NCBI GenBank assembly: GCA_030149295.1
Contig: JASBRV010000108.1
Span: 1 to 58,265, forward strand
Source of the DNA: Bacteriovoracales bacterium
GTDB taxonomy: Bacteria > Bdellovibrionota > Bacteriovoracia > Bacteriovoracales > Bacteriovoracaceae
DNA: 58,265 nucleotides
Direction of reading: 5' to 3'
Part shown: one piece after another, positions 34,127 to 42,480 of the stretch
Position numbering within the stretch: position 1 is the stretch's first letter
Layout: each line of letters opens with the position of its first letter
Made by a program: the position numbers and the translations under genes
The notes under the pieces: model-generated
What the model was told of the DNA's origin: nothing
The model's database searches: none
Seen by the model: the letters and a program-made list of their open reading frames with translations, nothing else

Positions 34127-34421
34127 AGTTGACTCTTAAACAGGCAAATTCATTTTCTTGAGAATATTCATCTATACTTTCTAAAATTCCGTAGCATTCA
34201 CTTTCATAGAGCATTAAAAAATCACGTTTAGAGTTTTCAATGACGGTGATGCCGTGAAGAAAGCTTGCGCAGTCAATGACCACTTGTTGATTTTTAAAGC
34301 GGCCTTCTAGGAAATAAACCCCATCGCGTTGAGGATGCTGGTGAAGTCCACTCACAAGGTAGCTTTGGTTGGCATGGGCCGTGAAAGAGCTCATAAGAAG
34401 AATGGATAGGATTATCTTCAT
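34077..34421 (-). CDS. Secreted stand-alone copy of the clostripain C-terminal domain
   Basis: 114 residues with a signal peptide (MKIILSILLMSSFTAHAN). The mature 95 residues align over their whole length with the C-terminus of the C11 protease at 46336-48006: SYLVSGLHQHPQRDG vs NYLITGFEPHPDRQG, VIDCASFLHGIT vs LIDCASFLFGIT, YESECYGI vs YEDECFYI, FACLRV vs SCLLV and NGDCP vs NGECP. Four Cys are shared, probably two disulfides. It may bind the same ligand as, or modulate, that protease. It overlaps the hydrolase-like gene by 50 bases at the 3' end. Confidence 0.8.
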   Translation of the reverse strand: MKIILSILLMSSFTAHANQSYLVSGLHQHPQRDGVYFLEGRFKNQQVVIDCASFLHGITVIENSKRDFLMLYESECYGILESIDEYSQENEFACLRVNSSEKAWSLSKSNGDCP

Positions 34422-34446
34422 AAAAGCTTATCGGCATCTCTCAAAA

Positions 34447-34494
34447 GTGCGTGATACCTTTTACGGGCTGCGCACCGTAAAAGGTATCACGCAC
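34447..34494. repeat. Large perfect palindrome (REP-like)
   Basis: GTGCGTGATACCTTTTACGG and its exact reverse complement flank an 8-base centre (GCTGCGCA), a 48-base element in the spacer before the oxygenase cluster. A 17-base copy of one arm recurs at 49650-49666. Size and layout resemble REP hairpins mobilised by Y1 transposases; no such transposase lies in this window. Confidence 0.8.
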
Positions 34495-34593
34495 CTAAAG
34501 CACTAGCGTGAAATCAGGAGGTTATCTTTCTTTTTTAAAGTACTTGAGTAGAATGGTCGATAAGCTAAATATAAGATTTTTGGTGAGGGTGAT

Positions 34594-35790
34594 GTGAGAA
34601 AGGAATTAGCTCAAAATAGTGATGTGTCTCTTTTGGATGACTCATTAACTTATAAGAAGCTGAAGTTTAATTTCAAAAAAAATAAGCAACAGGACCACAC
34701 CGAGTTACTCGATAAGAGTGCTGAGTCCTTTGATTATCAAGCCTGTAAAAATCAATATTGGAATCCTGAAAAGTTTTCTCTTCTTTATGGAACCCCCCTT
34801 TGGGATCAGGCAAGTGAAAGTGAGCGAATTATCTTAAATCAACTCTACTGGGTGGCTTACTATTCCCAAATTATTTCTGCGGAAATTGCCACGATTTACT
34901 TTAATCAAACGGCAGCGGCTGGGCTCTATGGTATTGAAGACTTTCGCCTCGTTTGTGAAACTCTCGATTTCGAGTCTATGCAAGAGCGAGCTCATATAAA
35001 TGCATTTAAAAAAGTAGGCGAAGAAGTTGAGATTTCACTTTTTGGAGAGAGAATTTTTTCCTTTCCAATGAGACCTTATTATTTTGAAACAATGATTTTC
35101 CAAAAGACGAATGCACTCAAGCGCTTTTGGAAAAGGTTACAGCTGCAAGCTTATGGGCTCTTAAGTTCAGGAAATGCCTTTATCGCTTGTCAGTATTTGA
35201 CTGTAAGGGGGCTTCGAACCTTAAATGGAAAAATTGTTCAACATCAGTTGAGTCAATTTTTTAGTGATATGGATCCCCGGCAACAAGAGTTAGCGCCTGT
35301 CCCTAGTGCTATAAGCTATTATCACTTTATGGATGAGTCTTATCACTTTAATAGTTCAAACTTAATTGGAACAGATATATTAAAGTTGCTTAAGCCCCCT
35401 AAAGTTTTTGAACGAGCCATTGCTTCATTGGGCATCAAAGGGACATTAAGGGATCACGCTAATTTTTCTACGATGGTTAATGGGATCTTTTGGTATGATC
35501 CTGCGACATTTCAAGCTGCCTATGATGTCCTACGATCCAGAGTCTTTAATTTTCAACATAAAGACGCCATCAACATGATTCAAAAATGTTTCTGCGTTGA
35601 AAATGAAGGCATTCATGAGAGCTTTAAAACTCATCAAACCGCATTAGAAAGTTATAAGAACTATTTAAGCGGTATTGAATATCTTGATGATGACACTCTT
35701 TTAGGTGGTGAGATGAAGAAAGCATCCATCGAAAAATACCTAAAGCAAAATAGTGATGAATTTAAAAGATTTGAAAAGAAGGCAGCGTAA
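34594..35790 (+). CDS. AurF-like non-heme di-iron oxygenase
   Basis: 398 residues from a GTG preceded by GAGGGTGAT. The fold pattern is that of p-aminobenzoate N-oxygenase AurF: Glu97 (SAEIATIYFNQTAAAG), Glu131-x2-His134 (SMQERAHINAF) and His244-x3-Glu248-x2-His251 (YYHFMDESYHFNSS), the spacing of AurF iron ligands. The fourth carboxylate is not evident; a Gln lies near where I expect it. It should activate O2 to oxidise an amine or a C-H bond. The ferredoxin gene behind it overlaps by one base and is the natural electron donor. Confidence 0.75.
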   Translation: MRKELAQNSDVSLLDDSLTYKKLKFNFKKNKQQDHTELLDKSAESFDYQACKNQYWNPEKFSLLYGTPLWDQASESERIILNQLYWVAYYSQIISAEIATIYFNQTAAAGLYGIEDFRLVCETLDFESMQERAHINAFKKVGEEVEISLFGERIFSFPMRPYYFETMIFQKTNALKRFWKRLQLQAYGLLSSGNAFIACQYLTVRGLRTLNGKIVQHQLSQFFSDMDPRQQELAPVPSAISYYHFMDESYHFNSSNLIGTDILKLLKPPKVFERAIASLGIKGTLRDHANFSTMVNGIFWYDPATFQAAYDVLRSRVFNFQHKDAINMIQKCFCVENEGIHESFKTHQTALESYKNYLSGIEYLDDDTLLGGEMKKASIEKYLKQNSDEFKRFEKKAA

Positions 35791-36083
35791 TGGATAAAAA
35801 ATGTGTGCTTACTATTTCTAATAATAATCAAGCTGTTGAGGTGAGAGAAAACTCGGAGCTGAGTAAGGAGTTGGATGCATCAAATAGCCCGATACTTTTT
35901 GGTTGTCGTACAGGGATCTGTGGCACTTGTTTACTTATAGTTGAAGAGGGTGCCGAAAATACTAATGATGTGGGTGAAGATGAACTCGAATTTTTAGAGA
36001 TCGTCTCAGATGATCCAAAAGCGAGATTAGGTTGTCTTTTAAAATGTAGTGGGCCCGTAAAGGTTAAGTATATTGGAAAATAA
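35790..36083 (+). CDS. Plant-type 2Fe-2S ferredoxin
   Basis: 97 residues with the plant/adrenodoxin cluster motif FGCRTGICGTCLLIVEEG (C-x4-C-x2-C) and the distant fourth Cys in RLGCLLKC. It most likely passes electrons to the oxygenases on both sides. Its ATG shares one base with the preceding stop, and it overlaps the following Rieske gene by 11 bases, so the three are coupled. Confidence 0.9.
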   Translation: MDKKCVLTISNNNQAVEVRENSELSKELDASNSPILFGCRTGICGTCLLIVEEGAENTNDVGEDELEFLEIVSDDPKARLGCLLKCSGPVKVKYIGK

Positions 36084-37116
36084 AATACAACACAGTTTCA
36101 AAGACTATTGGTACATTGCGTGCGAGTCTAAAGACTTGCGGACTGAGCAAGTAATATCAAGAAAGATATTAGATGAATGGATTGTGCTTTTTAGAGATGA
36201 GGCAGGAAAACCCTCAGCTTTCCAAGATAGATGTATTCATCGCAACTCACAACTTTCAAAAGGCTGGGTAAAAGATGGAAAACTGCAGTGTTCCTATCAT
36301 GGCTGGGTTTTTCAAGGGGACGGGAAACTGGTCAATATCCCCTCTGAAGGAAAAAACCAAAACAAAGTGGGGAACCGCTGTGCTATCAACTATGAGGCAG
36401 TAGAACAAGAAGGCTTCATCTTTGTAAGGCTTCAAAATAACCCAGAAAATAAAACCAGTCCCTTCAAATCACCTCATTTTGGTAATCCTAATTATCAAAC
36501 GGTCAGGCTTTTTAATAAATTTAATAATTCCGTCATAAATTGTGCTGAAAATTATATCGATGTTCCTCATACGGTCTTTGTTCATGACAAAATATTTAGA
36601 GATGCCTTGGACGAAGAAATCAATTGTATTGTTCATCGAAAAGAAGGCATGGTGGAAATAGAATATCTTGGAGAATCAGATAATTTGGGCTGGTTTTCAT
36701 GGTTTCTTAATCCAAGAAAGGTACCGATCATTCACGTTGATAGCTATTACGCTCCCAATATAACTAGCGTAAAATACATCATTGATAAGAAAGAATTCTG
36801 GATAACGAGCCAATCGATTCCAATTTCAGAATATGAAACTTGGGTTTGGACAGATCTTACTTACAATTTTGGTGGCAAGCTTTTAAATTTTTTAGCAAGA
36901 CCGATTGTTGGTTATCAAGGACAGAGTGTGATTGATCAAGACATTGTTGTCCTAGACAACCAGTCCGAAGTGATACAGAAATATGGTGAAAACTTTTCAA
37001 ATGCCACTGCTGATGTTGTTCATGTTTTGATTGAATCTCTATATAACGCAATTAAAGAGGGCAAAGACCCTAAGGCAATCCCCGAAAAGAGGGTTGAGGT
37101 TAAATTTTGGATTTAA
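36073..37116 (+). CDS. Rieske non-heme iron oxygenase
   Basis: 347 residues from a TTG. Rieske centre: C54-x-H56 (DRCIHRNS) and C73-x2-H76 (QCSYHGW). Catalytic iron site: Asp163-x2-His166-x4-His171 (YIDVPHTVFVHDK). This is the ring-hydroxylating oxygenase alpha-subunit layout, closest to single-component VanA/PaO types. No reductase gene is nearby, so the upstream ferredoxin is the likely donor. Substrate unknown. Confidence 0.9.
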   Translation: MENKIQHSFKDYWYIACESKDLRTEQVISRKILDEWIVLFRDEAGKPSAFQDRCIHRNSQLSKGWVKDGKLQCSYHGWVFQGDGKLVNIPSEGKNQNKVGNRCAINYEAVEQEGFIFVRLQNNPENKTSPFKSPHFGNPNYQTVRLFNKFNNSVINCAENYIDVPHTVFVHDKIFRDALDEEINCIVHRKEGMVEIEYLGESDNLGWFSWFLNPRKVPIIHVDSYYAPNITSVKYIIDKKEFWITSQSIPISEYETWVWTDLTYNFGGKLLNFLARPIVGYQGQSVIDQDIVVLDNQSEVIQKYGENFSNATADVVHVLIESLYNAIKEGKDPKAIPEKRVEVKFWI

Positions 37117-37868
37117 GACTAATTATTGAGCTATTGATCTTTGCAACGTTGATGGGATGGCATCTTTCTCAAAAGGGAAGACGGCTGCAGTTCTTTAAGA
37201 GAAAACTCGACGACAATATTGTGGATGGTGTTTCTTTAGTACTTCAGGGCATATTCATACCCTTCCTTCAGTTTGTTCTCATTTACTTTCTTTTTGACAG
37301 ACTTATACCTCAACTAAGGAATTCTATAGTCCTTCCTCAATGGGCAGGTTTTTTTATCAACTTTGTCTTTATTGATTTTTTTTATTTTCTTGTTCATCGA
37401 AAAATGCATTCTGAAAGTCTTTGGGGCTTTCATCTTCTTCATCATAGTGCGGAGCAAATGGATGTTGTCGTGAGTTCAAGGAATACAGTATGGACTTCTT
37501 TTTTCTTTCCCTATTTATGGTTGAATAGCTTCTTTGTTTTTGCTCTTGAAAATAAAGCGGGATTTGTATTCGCCGTTTCTTTAACGGCGATGCTCGATTT
37601 ATGGCGGCATAGTTATCTTTGCTTTAATCCAAAGGGAGTGTTTTACAAAGTTGTCTCTTTATTTCTTTTAACTCCGATTCACCACGCTTGGCACCATAGT
37701 CGCTCGCGAAGTAGAGTGAATTTTGGTGCTAATCTATGCCTATGGGACAAGGCCTTCGGTTCTTATTACCATAGTGAAGAATTTCCAAGTGATCTTGGTT
37801 TCAAAGTGAAAAGTGATCTGAAGACAAAACTTTTTTTCCCTCTCAAATTAGGAAGGGAGAATCAATGA
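37107..37868 (+). CDS. Fatty acid hydroxylase / sterol desaturase superfamily protein
   Basis: 253 residues from a TTG with GAGG upstream, with about four membrane helices. The eight-His di-iron pattern is visible: FLVHRKMHSESLWGFHLLHHSAEQ, DLWRHSY and TPIHHAWHHSRSRSRVNFG. Members hydroxylate or desaturate lipid chains or sterols in the membrane. It overlaps the Rieske gene by ten bases and the next gene by four (ATGA). The substrate is probably a lipid made or modified by the neighbours. Confidence 0.9.
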   Translation: MDLRLIIELLIFATLMGWHLSQKGRRLQFFKRKLDDNIVDGVSLVLQGIFIPFLQFVLIYFLFDRLIPQLRNSIVLPQWAGFFINFVFIDFFYFLVHRKMHSESLWGFHLLHHSAEQMDVVVSSRNTVWTSFFFPYLWLNSFFVFALENKAGFVFAVSLTAMLDLWRHSYLCFNPKGVFYKVVSLFLLTPIHHAWHHSRSRSRVNFGANLCLWDKAFGSYYHSEEFPSDLGFKVKSDLKTKLFFPLKLGRENQ

Positions 37869-38509
37869 CAATCAAGAGTAAGGTCTTTAGCTTATTTCCC
37901 GCCTTCCACGTTTGTCTCATATTGATATCATTTTATTTTTTTGTAAAAGACCCAGGTATTATAGGTTTTTCTTATATATTTCTAGCAACATATCTCTTTC
38001 CTCTCTTATGTTTTCGTTTGTTAATATTGTTCTTTCCCATAAAAGAAGGAGAGAGTGATATTTTTAGTAAAGATTTTTCCCCATGGTGGGCAGGCCATCA
38101 AATACAATTGCTCTTTATGGCAATGCCTAGACTTGAGTCTTTGCTCATCTTGTTTCCAGGTCTTTACTCTTTATGGTTAAGAGCTTGGGGCTCAAAAATA
38201 GGAAAAGGAGTTTATTGGACACCGGGGGTCGCTAATTATGATCGAAACCTCTTGGAGATTGGGGACAACGTTATCTTCGGAGAAAGATCAGCTACTGTTT
38301 GCCACGTCATCTCACCTAAAGAAGGAAAGGGTCTCCTTAAAGTATCTAAGATCCGTATCGGAAATTACTGTTTCGTTGGCGCCGCTTGCATTATAAGTCC
38401 TGGGGTAAAAATGGATGACAAAACTTTTTTAAAAGCAGGGGCTCACGCATATCCAGGTACACATATTTATAATGGCGGATATGAAGGTAAGATAGTCACA
38501 GATGATTAG
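37865..38509 (+). CDS. Left-handed beta-helix acyltransferase-like membrane protein
   Basis: 214 residues. The N-terminal half has two or three membrane helices (VCLILISFYFFVKD, FSYIFLATYLFPLLCF). The C-terminal half is a hexapeptide-repeat helix: IGKGVYWTPGVANYD, LEIGDNVIFGERSATVCHVI, IRIGNYCFVGAACIISPGVKM. Such proteins transfer acetyl or acyl groups; membrane-tethered versions act on lipids or peptide carriers. It overlaps both neighbours, so it is part of the same message. Confidence 0.75.
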   Translation: MTIKSKVFSLFPAFHVCLILISFYFFVKDPGIIGFSYIFLATYLFPLLCFRLLILFFPIKEGESDIFSKDFSPWWAGHQIQLLFMAMPRLESLLILFPGLYSLWLRAWGSKIGKGVYWTPGVANYDRNLLEIGDNVIFGERSATVCHVISPKEGKGLLKVSKIRIGNYCFVGAACIISPGVKMDDKTFLKAGAHAYPGTHIYNGGYEGKIVTDD

Positions 38510-39974
38510 CCTCATTCATAAAATTATAGCTTCCATCTTTTTATTGTATAGTAAGGTAAGCTATAGGCGCTTTTATCGTAGACTTAAGAATCCCAAGAAG
38601 TCTCAGTTAAAACTGAAGACAAAATTAAAAAAAGCGTATTTGCGATCTCAACGCTACCAGCATAATCAAACTCCCTTTAAGCAGCTTGAAGTGAAAGACT
38701 ATAACGACTTAATAGCAGAAATGCCAATTGAGCATAGTGTGTCTCAAACTATCATATGTTTCGTTGAGACCTCTGGGAGTTCCGGTATTAAAAAACGAAT
38801 CCCCTATACTAGGGCTCTTTTAAGTTCATTCAGTACTATGTTTGTTCTTTGGGCCCATGATATTTTAAAGCAAGTTCCTTTTAATAGTTACAAATTCTAT
38901 TTCTCAGTAACTCCTCAGTTTGGAGAAAACTCACACGATCCAACCTTAAAAGACGATAGCGACTATCTTGGACCATTGCTTTCGTTTTTCCTAAGGCCAT
39001 TTATCGTAAGTGTAAAGGAAGTTAAAACTATTCAAGACACAGAGTCGTTTCTGATGACCTTGGCACTCACTCTGGTGAGTGAACGTCGTCTTGAGATTAT
39101 TTCTATATGGTCACCAACCTACCTCATATCACTCATAAACTTTATTGAAGAGAATAAGGGGGAGTTTTTAGATCATTTAGGCAAGGGGGAATATAAAGGG
39201 AGAACCTTTAAACCGTGTACTCTTAAAAGTATTGGGCCCAAAGAGCTCTTTCCAGGTTTGAGGTTCGTTTCCGCCTGGGGGAGTTCGAGTTCACAGCGAA
39301 CTTTTGAGGAGTTAAAATCACTTCTTCCTTTGGGGGTGGTATTACAGCCTAAGGGTCTCTTGTCGACAGAGGCCCCTATGACGATGCCTCTTCTAGGGTA
39401 TAGCGGAGGTGTTCCTTTGATTGATGAGGTTTATTTTGAATTCTTTGATGACTCAGGAAAAAGGTACCATCTTTGGGAAATACAAGAAGGCATAGAATAT
39501 GAACTTGTGATCTCTCAAAAAGGAGGTCTTTACAGGTACCCAATGAAAGACATCGTTAAGGTGATAGGCTTCATTGAGGCAACACCTTTGCTAGAGTTTG
39601 TAGGACGCTCTTCGCAAACAAGCGACCTTGTGGGAGAAAAAATTCACGAAAGTGAGGCACTTAACGCATTGACCGAAAATGCTTTTGCTCTCATTGCTTC
39701 CGAAAGGTCCTCTCGTTATTACATTTTAGCGAATAAAAGTTTTGTAGATAAAGATATGCAGGCTATAGAAGAAAACTTGTGTAAAAACCCCCATTACCTC
39801 AATGCAAGAAAGCTTAATCAGTTAAAAGCATTAGAAGTTATTCGCGTTGAAGATCCAATTGGAACTATTCGTTTTTATCAAAATCAAATCTTAAAGATTA
39901 ATTTGGGTGATGCAAAGGACATCTCCCTTATTCATAGAAAGGGAGACCATTTTCTTAGTTTTCTTCGAGACTAG
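38502..39974 (+). CDS. GH3-family acyl-adenylate / amide synthetase
   Basis: 490 residues of the GH3 auxin-responsive family, known from plants for joining carboxylic acids to amino acids through an acyl-AMP. Landmarks: ATP loop VETSGSSGIKKRIPYT, WSPTYLI, LLSTEAPMTMPL, YRYPMKDIVKVIGF and LEFVGRSSQTSDLVGEKIHE. Bacterial members are scarce and poorly characterised. Here it could activate the acid product of the oxygenases. It overlaps the acyltransferase gene by eight bases and the convergent Rieske gene by 20. Confidence 0.85.
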   Translation: MISLIHKIIASIFLLYSKVSYRRFYRRLKNPKKSQLKLKTKLKKAYLRSQRYQHNQTPFKQLEVKDYNDLIAEMPIEHSVSQTIICFVETSGSSGIKKRIPYTRALLSSFSTMFVLWAHDILKQVPFNSYKFYFSVTPQFGENSHDPTLKDDSDYLGPLLSFFLRPFIVSVKEVKTIQDTESFLMTLALTLVSERRLEIISIWSPTYLISLINFIEENKGEFLDHLGKGEYKGRTFKPCTLKSIGPKELFPGLRFVSAWGSSSSQRTFEELKSLLPLGVVLQPKGLLSTEAPMTMPLLGYSGGVPLIDEVYFEFFDDSGKRYHLWEIQEGIEYELVISQKGGLYRYPMKDIVKVIGFIEATPLLEFVGRSSQTSDLVGEKIHESEALNALTENAFALIASERSSRYYILANKSFVDKDMQAIEENLCKNPHYLNARKLNQLKALEVIRVEDPIGTIRFYQNQILKINLGDAKDISLIHRKGDHFLSFLRD

Positions 39975-41043
39975 GTAAAGGAGTTTTAGACCAAATTGAA
40001 GGCTCCAGTTTATTAATATAGCTTATATATTGAACAACTGGACGATCTATCTTGAGAAATGCCTCTGTGTTGAAGCGGATATTATCATACACTTGACCAT
40101 CCTCACCCTGAAGCATTTTGAAGAAAGCCTTTGTGAGATTAAGTTTGAACCAGTTTTTGATGAAGCCAAAAAGACCACGTTCCTTTTTGTGAACATAAAT
40201 TGGCCTCACGACAACTTTGCCTATTTCATATTGCGAGTAAGCAAAGAACATATGAAGTTGCGGCATTTTAAAGAGATTTAAAAATTTAGAGTTTTTCATC
40301 ATCGTCAGACTGGCTAAACAGCCGTCTGCATATTTCATACTGTAGGAGTAACTTTGCCCAAACAGCAAAGAACCTAACTTTTCTTTTAAGTTTGTATTAG
40401 TAAAGTTGCCCTGAAGCTCAATTTCAATATGATTGGGACGCTCGCTAACAATATCGACATCCATATTGATATTTATATTATGAACAGTACTAAGGTGTTG
40501 AGGGTCAATACCATTAATCATTGTTATATGGAAATGGCACTTTCTAAAAAAAACTTCATCAACTTTGTAGCAAAGTTCTTCATCTTTCAGTCCTTCCAGT
40601 GCTGGGATTTCTAAGATTTTTTCAGTAGTTGATGACTCTGGGTAAATCCAAATGAGCCCATACTTCTCTATGGTTTGGTAGGAGTTTAAGTTCAATTTCT
40701 TAGGTGGATCTTCCTGACATGGAATATTAGTGCAATTTCCCTTATGATCAAAGCTCCAGTGATGAAAGAAACATCTAATGTTTTCACCCATAACCTTTCC
40801 TAGGCTTAGATCTACTCCCATATGAGGACAAAACCCATCCAGTGCAAAGGCTTTTCCTGTTTCGCCACGATAAATGACAAGTTTTTGTCCGTTAAGAAGA
40901 ATGGGCATTGTTTCACCAATTTTTAATTGTGACGATTTAATGGTGCTATACCAGCCTTTGGTAACGACATCCCAATTATTGAAAACTTTATGTTTTCTCA
41001 ACGGTTGAGTGTTTTGATTGAGTAATTCGTTCTTTATTTCCAT
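39955..41043 (-). CDS. Rieske non-heme iron oxygenase (KshA/Neverland-like)
   Basis: 362 residues from the ATG at 41043, chosen for its AGGAAA site; a frame from 41094 adds 17. Rieske centre in GFCPHMGVDLSLG and IRCFFHHWSF, with HHW where HGW is usual. Catalytic iron site Asp-x2-His-x4-His in GIDPQHLSTVHNIN. It is a close paralogue of the 45028-46167 product. Related enzymes oxidise sterols or other large lipids. Divergent from the DUF962-like gene, with a 61-base spacer that must hold both promoters. Confidence 0.88.
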   Translation of the reverse strand: MEIKNELLNQNTQPLRKHKVFNNWDVVTKGWYSTIKSSQLKIGETMPILLNGQKLVIYRGETGKAFALDGFCPHMGVDLSLGKVMGENIRCFFHHWSFDHKGNCTNIPCQEDPPKKLNLNSYQTIEKYGLIWIYPESSTTEKILEIPALEGLKDEELCYKVDEVFFRKCHFHITMINGIDPQHLSTVHNININMDVDIVSERPNHIEIELQGNFTNTNLKEKLGSLLFGQSYSYSMKYADGCLASLTMMKNSKFLNLFKMPQLHMFFAYSQYEIGKVVVRPIYVHKKERGLFGFIKNWFKLNLTKAFFKMLQGEDGQVYDNIRFNTEAFLKIDRPVVQYISYINKLEPSIWSKTPLPSLEEN

Positions 41044-41104
41044 GAATTTCCTATAATGATAATATCGAGAAGTTATGGGGATTTCTTGAGACAAGTAGAG
41101 GGAA

Positions 41105-41518
41105 ATGGCACTTAAAAATCAACGAAATCAAAGAAAAGAGCTTATAAATGGATATCTTCCTAATGATTTTGAAAATTATGAGGATTATTTCTACTATCTA
41201 CACCTTAATAAGAATGTGAGGATTATGCACCTTGTGGGCATGATTGGTGGCTTAATTTTGTTACCTTATGCTTTATACAGTCTGAAGTGGTGGACTTTTG
41301 TACTCTATTTCTTTCTCTTTTATGGATTTGGTTACATCAGTCATTGGCTTTTTGATGGTGTGGTTTCTCGAACCGCCGCAGAAGCCCCATGGAAATCCTT
41401 TATCTATGCCACGAAAATAAATTTGCAGTGTATGTGGCCAAGGCAAATGGCCATAAGAGATAGAGAGTTTTATCAAAAGTACCCCTTTGTGGGAAAAGTT
41501 TTTCCTAGAGATCTATGA
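41105..41518 (+). CDS. Mpo1/DUF962-like membrane protein
   Basis: 137 residues with three to four membrane helices. YYLHLNKNVRIMHLVGMIGG followed by GFGYISHWLFDGVVSRTAAEAPW matches the H-x-N-x3-x-H-x2-G and FGH-x-FE-type pattern of DUF962 (yeast Mpo1, an Fe-dependent dioxygenase shortening 2-hydroxy fatty acids). If right, the pathway may involve 2-hydroxyacyl chains, which the hydroxylase-like neighbour could make. It overlaps the next gene by four bases. Confidence 0.6.
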   Translation: MALKNQRNQRKELINGYLPNDFENYEDYFYYLHLNKNVRIMHLVGMIGGLILLPYALYSLKWWTFVLYFFLFYGFGYISHWLFDGVVSRTAAEAPWKSFIYATKINLQCMWPRQMAIRDREFYQKYPFVGKVFPRDL

Positions 41519-42480
41519 AGGGCACTAGATTATTTGGGACTTGGTCACTCGTCCTATCCTCTCTCATTATCTTTTTGGAGCTGGTAGGATATTTTATTTT
41601 TGAAAAAAATCCATCTTACTGTGATCACTGTTCGCGATATGGGAAAACAGAAAAACTTAGGTTTTGGAATCCCTCTCATGAAACCTTTAAAGCAACAAAA
41701 TATTGTAAAAAAGAAAAAGTATGTTTTAGTGTTCAGTATACTTTCGATGCTTTTGGAAGAAGGGTTCACAGCTTTGAGAATAAATCATCTCAAGATAACC
41801 CTGTTGCTTTATTAGGGGATAGCTTTGTTTTTGGTTATGGGCTTCAGGATTCGGAAACACTAGCTTTTTATTTACATAAATCTTTGAAAAGGCGGATATA
41901 TAACTACGGTCATAGCGGTGCTGACTTAAATTTGATTTACGCTCTTTTTAATAAGGAAATCTTAAAGTCCCAGCTACCTAAAAGCACGGATATGGTACTT
42001 ATGATTCCGCAAATTGTGCTTTATCGTAATTTACCGAGTTCTAATTATATTCATAATTTCAAATGGCCTCATTGTCGCATGATTAAAAACATATGGAAGT
42101 GCTTTGATTCGGCGTGGAGTGCTTATCCTTGGCAAGCAAAAATTCTTTATCTCTTTGAAAAGTTAAAAAAAGTTTCTTTCTTTTTAAAAGCGATCGATGG
42201 ACGAATGAGTTTTTATTCCATGGAAGAACATGTGAGAATTTCAGGAGTTTATTTAAGAAAGATTAAGGAAAAATATGAAGAGCAATTTGATGGGAAGTTA
42301 AAAATCTTTGCTCATCCTCATGGCCCCTTTGATGCCCACGAAAAAAGAATTCTACAAAATGAGGTAGAGGTTCATTATCTTCCAATAGGAAAAGGAAATA
42401 ATCTTTGCGATTGTGATCAACATCCTGATGCAAGTTTTAATAAAACCTTGTCTACAGAGCTTGCAAAAGTTTTAAATTAG
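41515..42480 (+). CDS. SGNH/GDSL-like hydrolase with membrane anchor
   Basis: 321 residues: an N-terminal membrane helix (SLVLSSLIIFLELVGYFIF), a Cys-rich linker (PSYCDHCSRYG) and an SGNH-like domain with VALLGDSFVFGYGLQD (Gly-Asp-Ser) and a late CDQHPDASFNK (the Asp and His of the triad). Likely an external esterase or O-acyltransferase partner acting on lipid or glycan. It overlaps the convergent di-iron gene by four bases. Confidence 0.7.
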   Translation: MKGTRLFGTWSLVLSSLIIFLELVGYFIFEKNPSYCDHCSRYGKTEKLRFWNPSHETFKATKYCKKEKVCFSVQYTFDAFGRRVHSFENKSSQDNPVALLGDSFVFGYGLQDSETLAFYLHKSLKRRIYNYGHSGADLNLIYALFNKEILKSQLPKSTDMVLMIPQIVLYRNLPSSNYIHNFKWPHCRMIKNIWKCFDSAWSAYPWQAKILYLFEKLKKVSFFLKAIDGRMSFYSMEEHVRISGVYLRKIKEKYEEQFDGKLKIFAHPHGPFDAHEKRILQNEVEVHYLPIGKGNNLCDCDQHPDASFNKTLSTELAKVLN

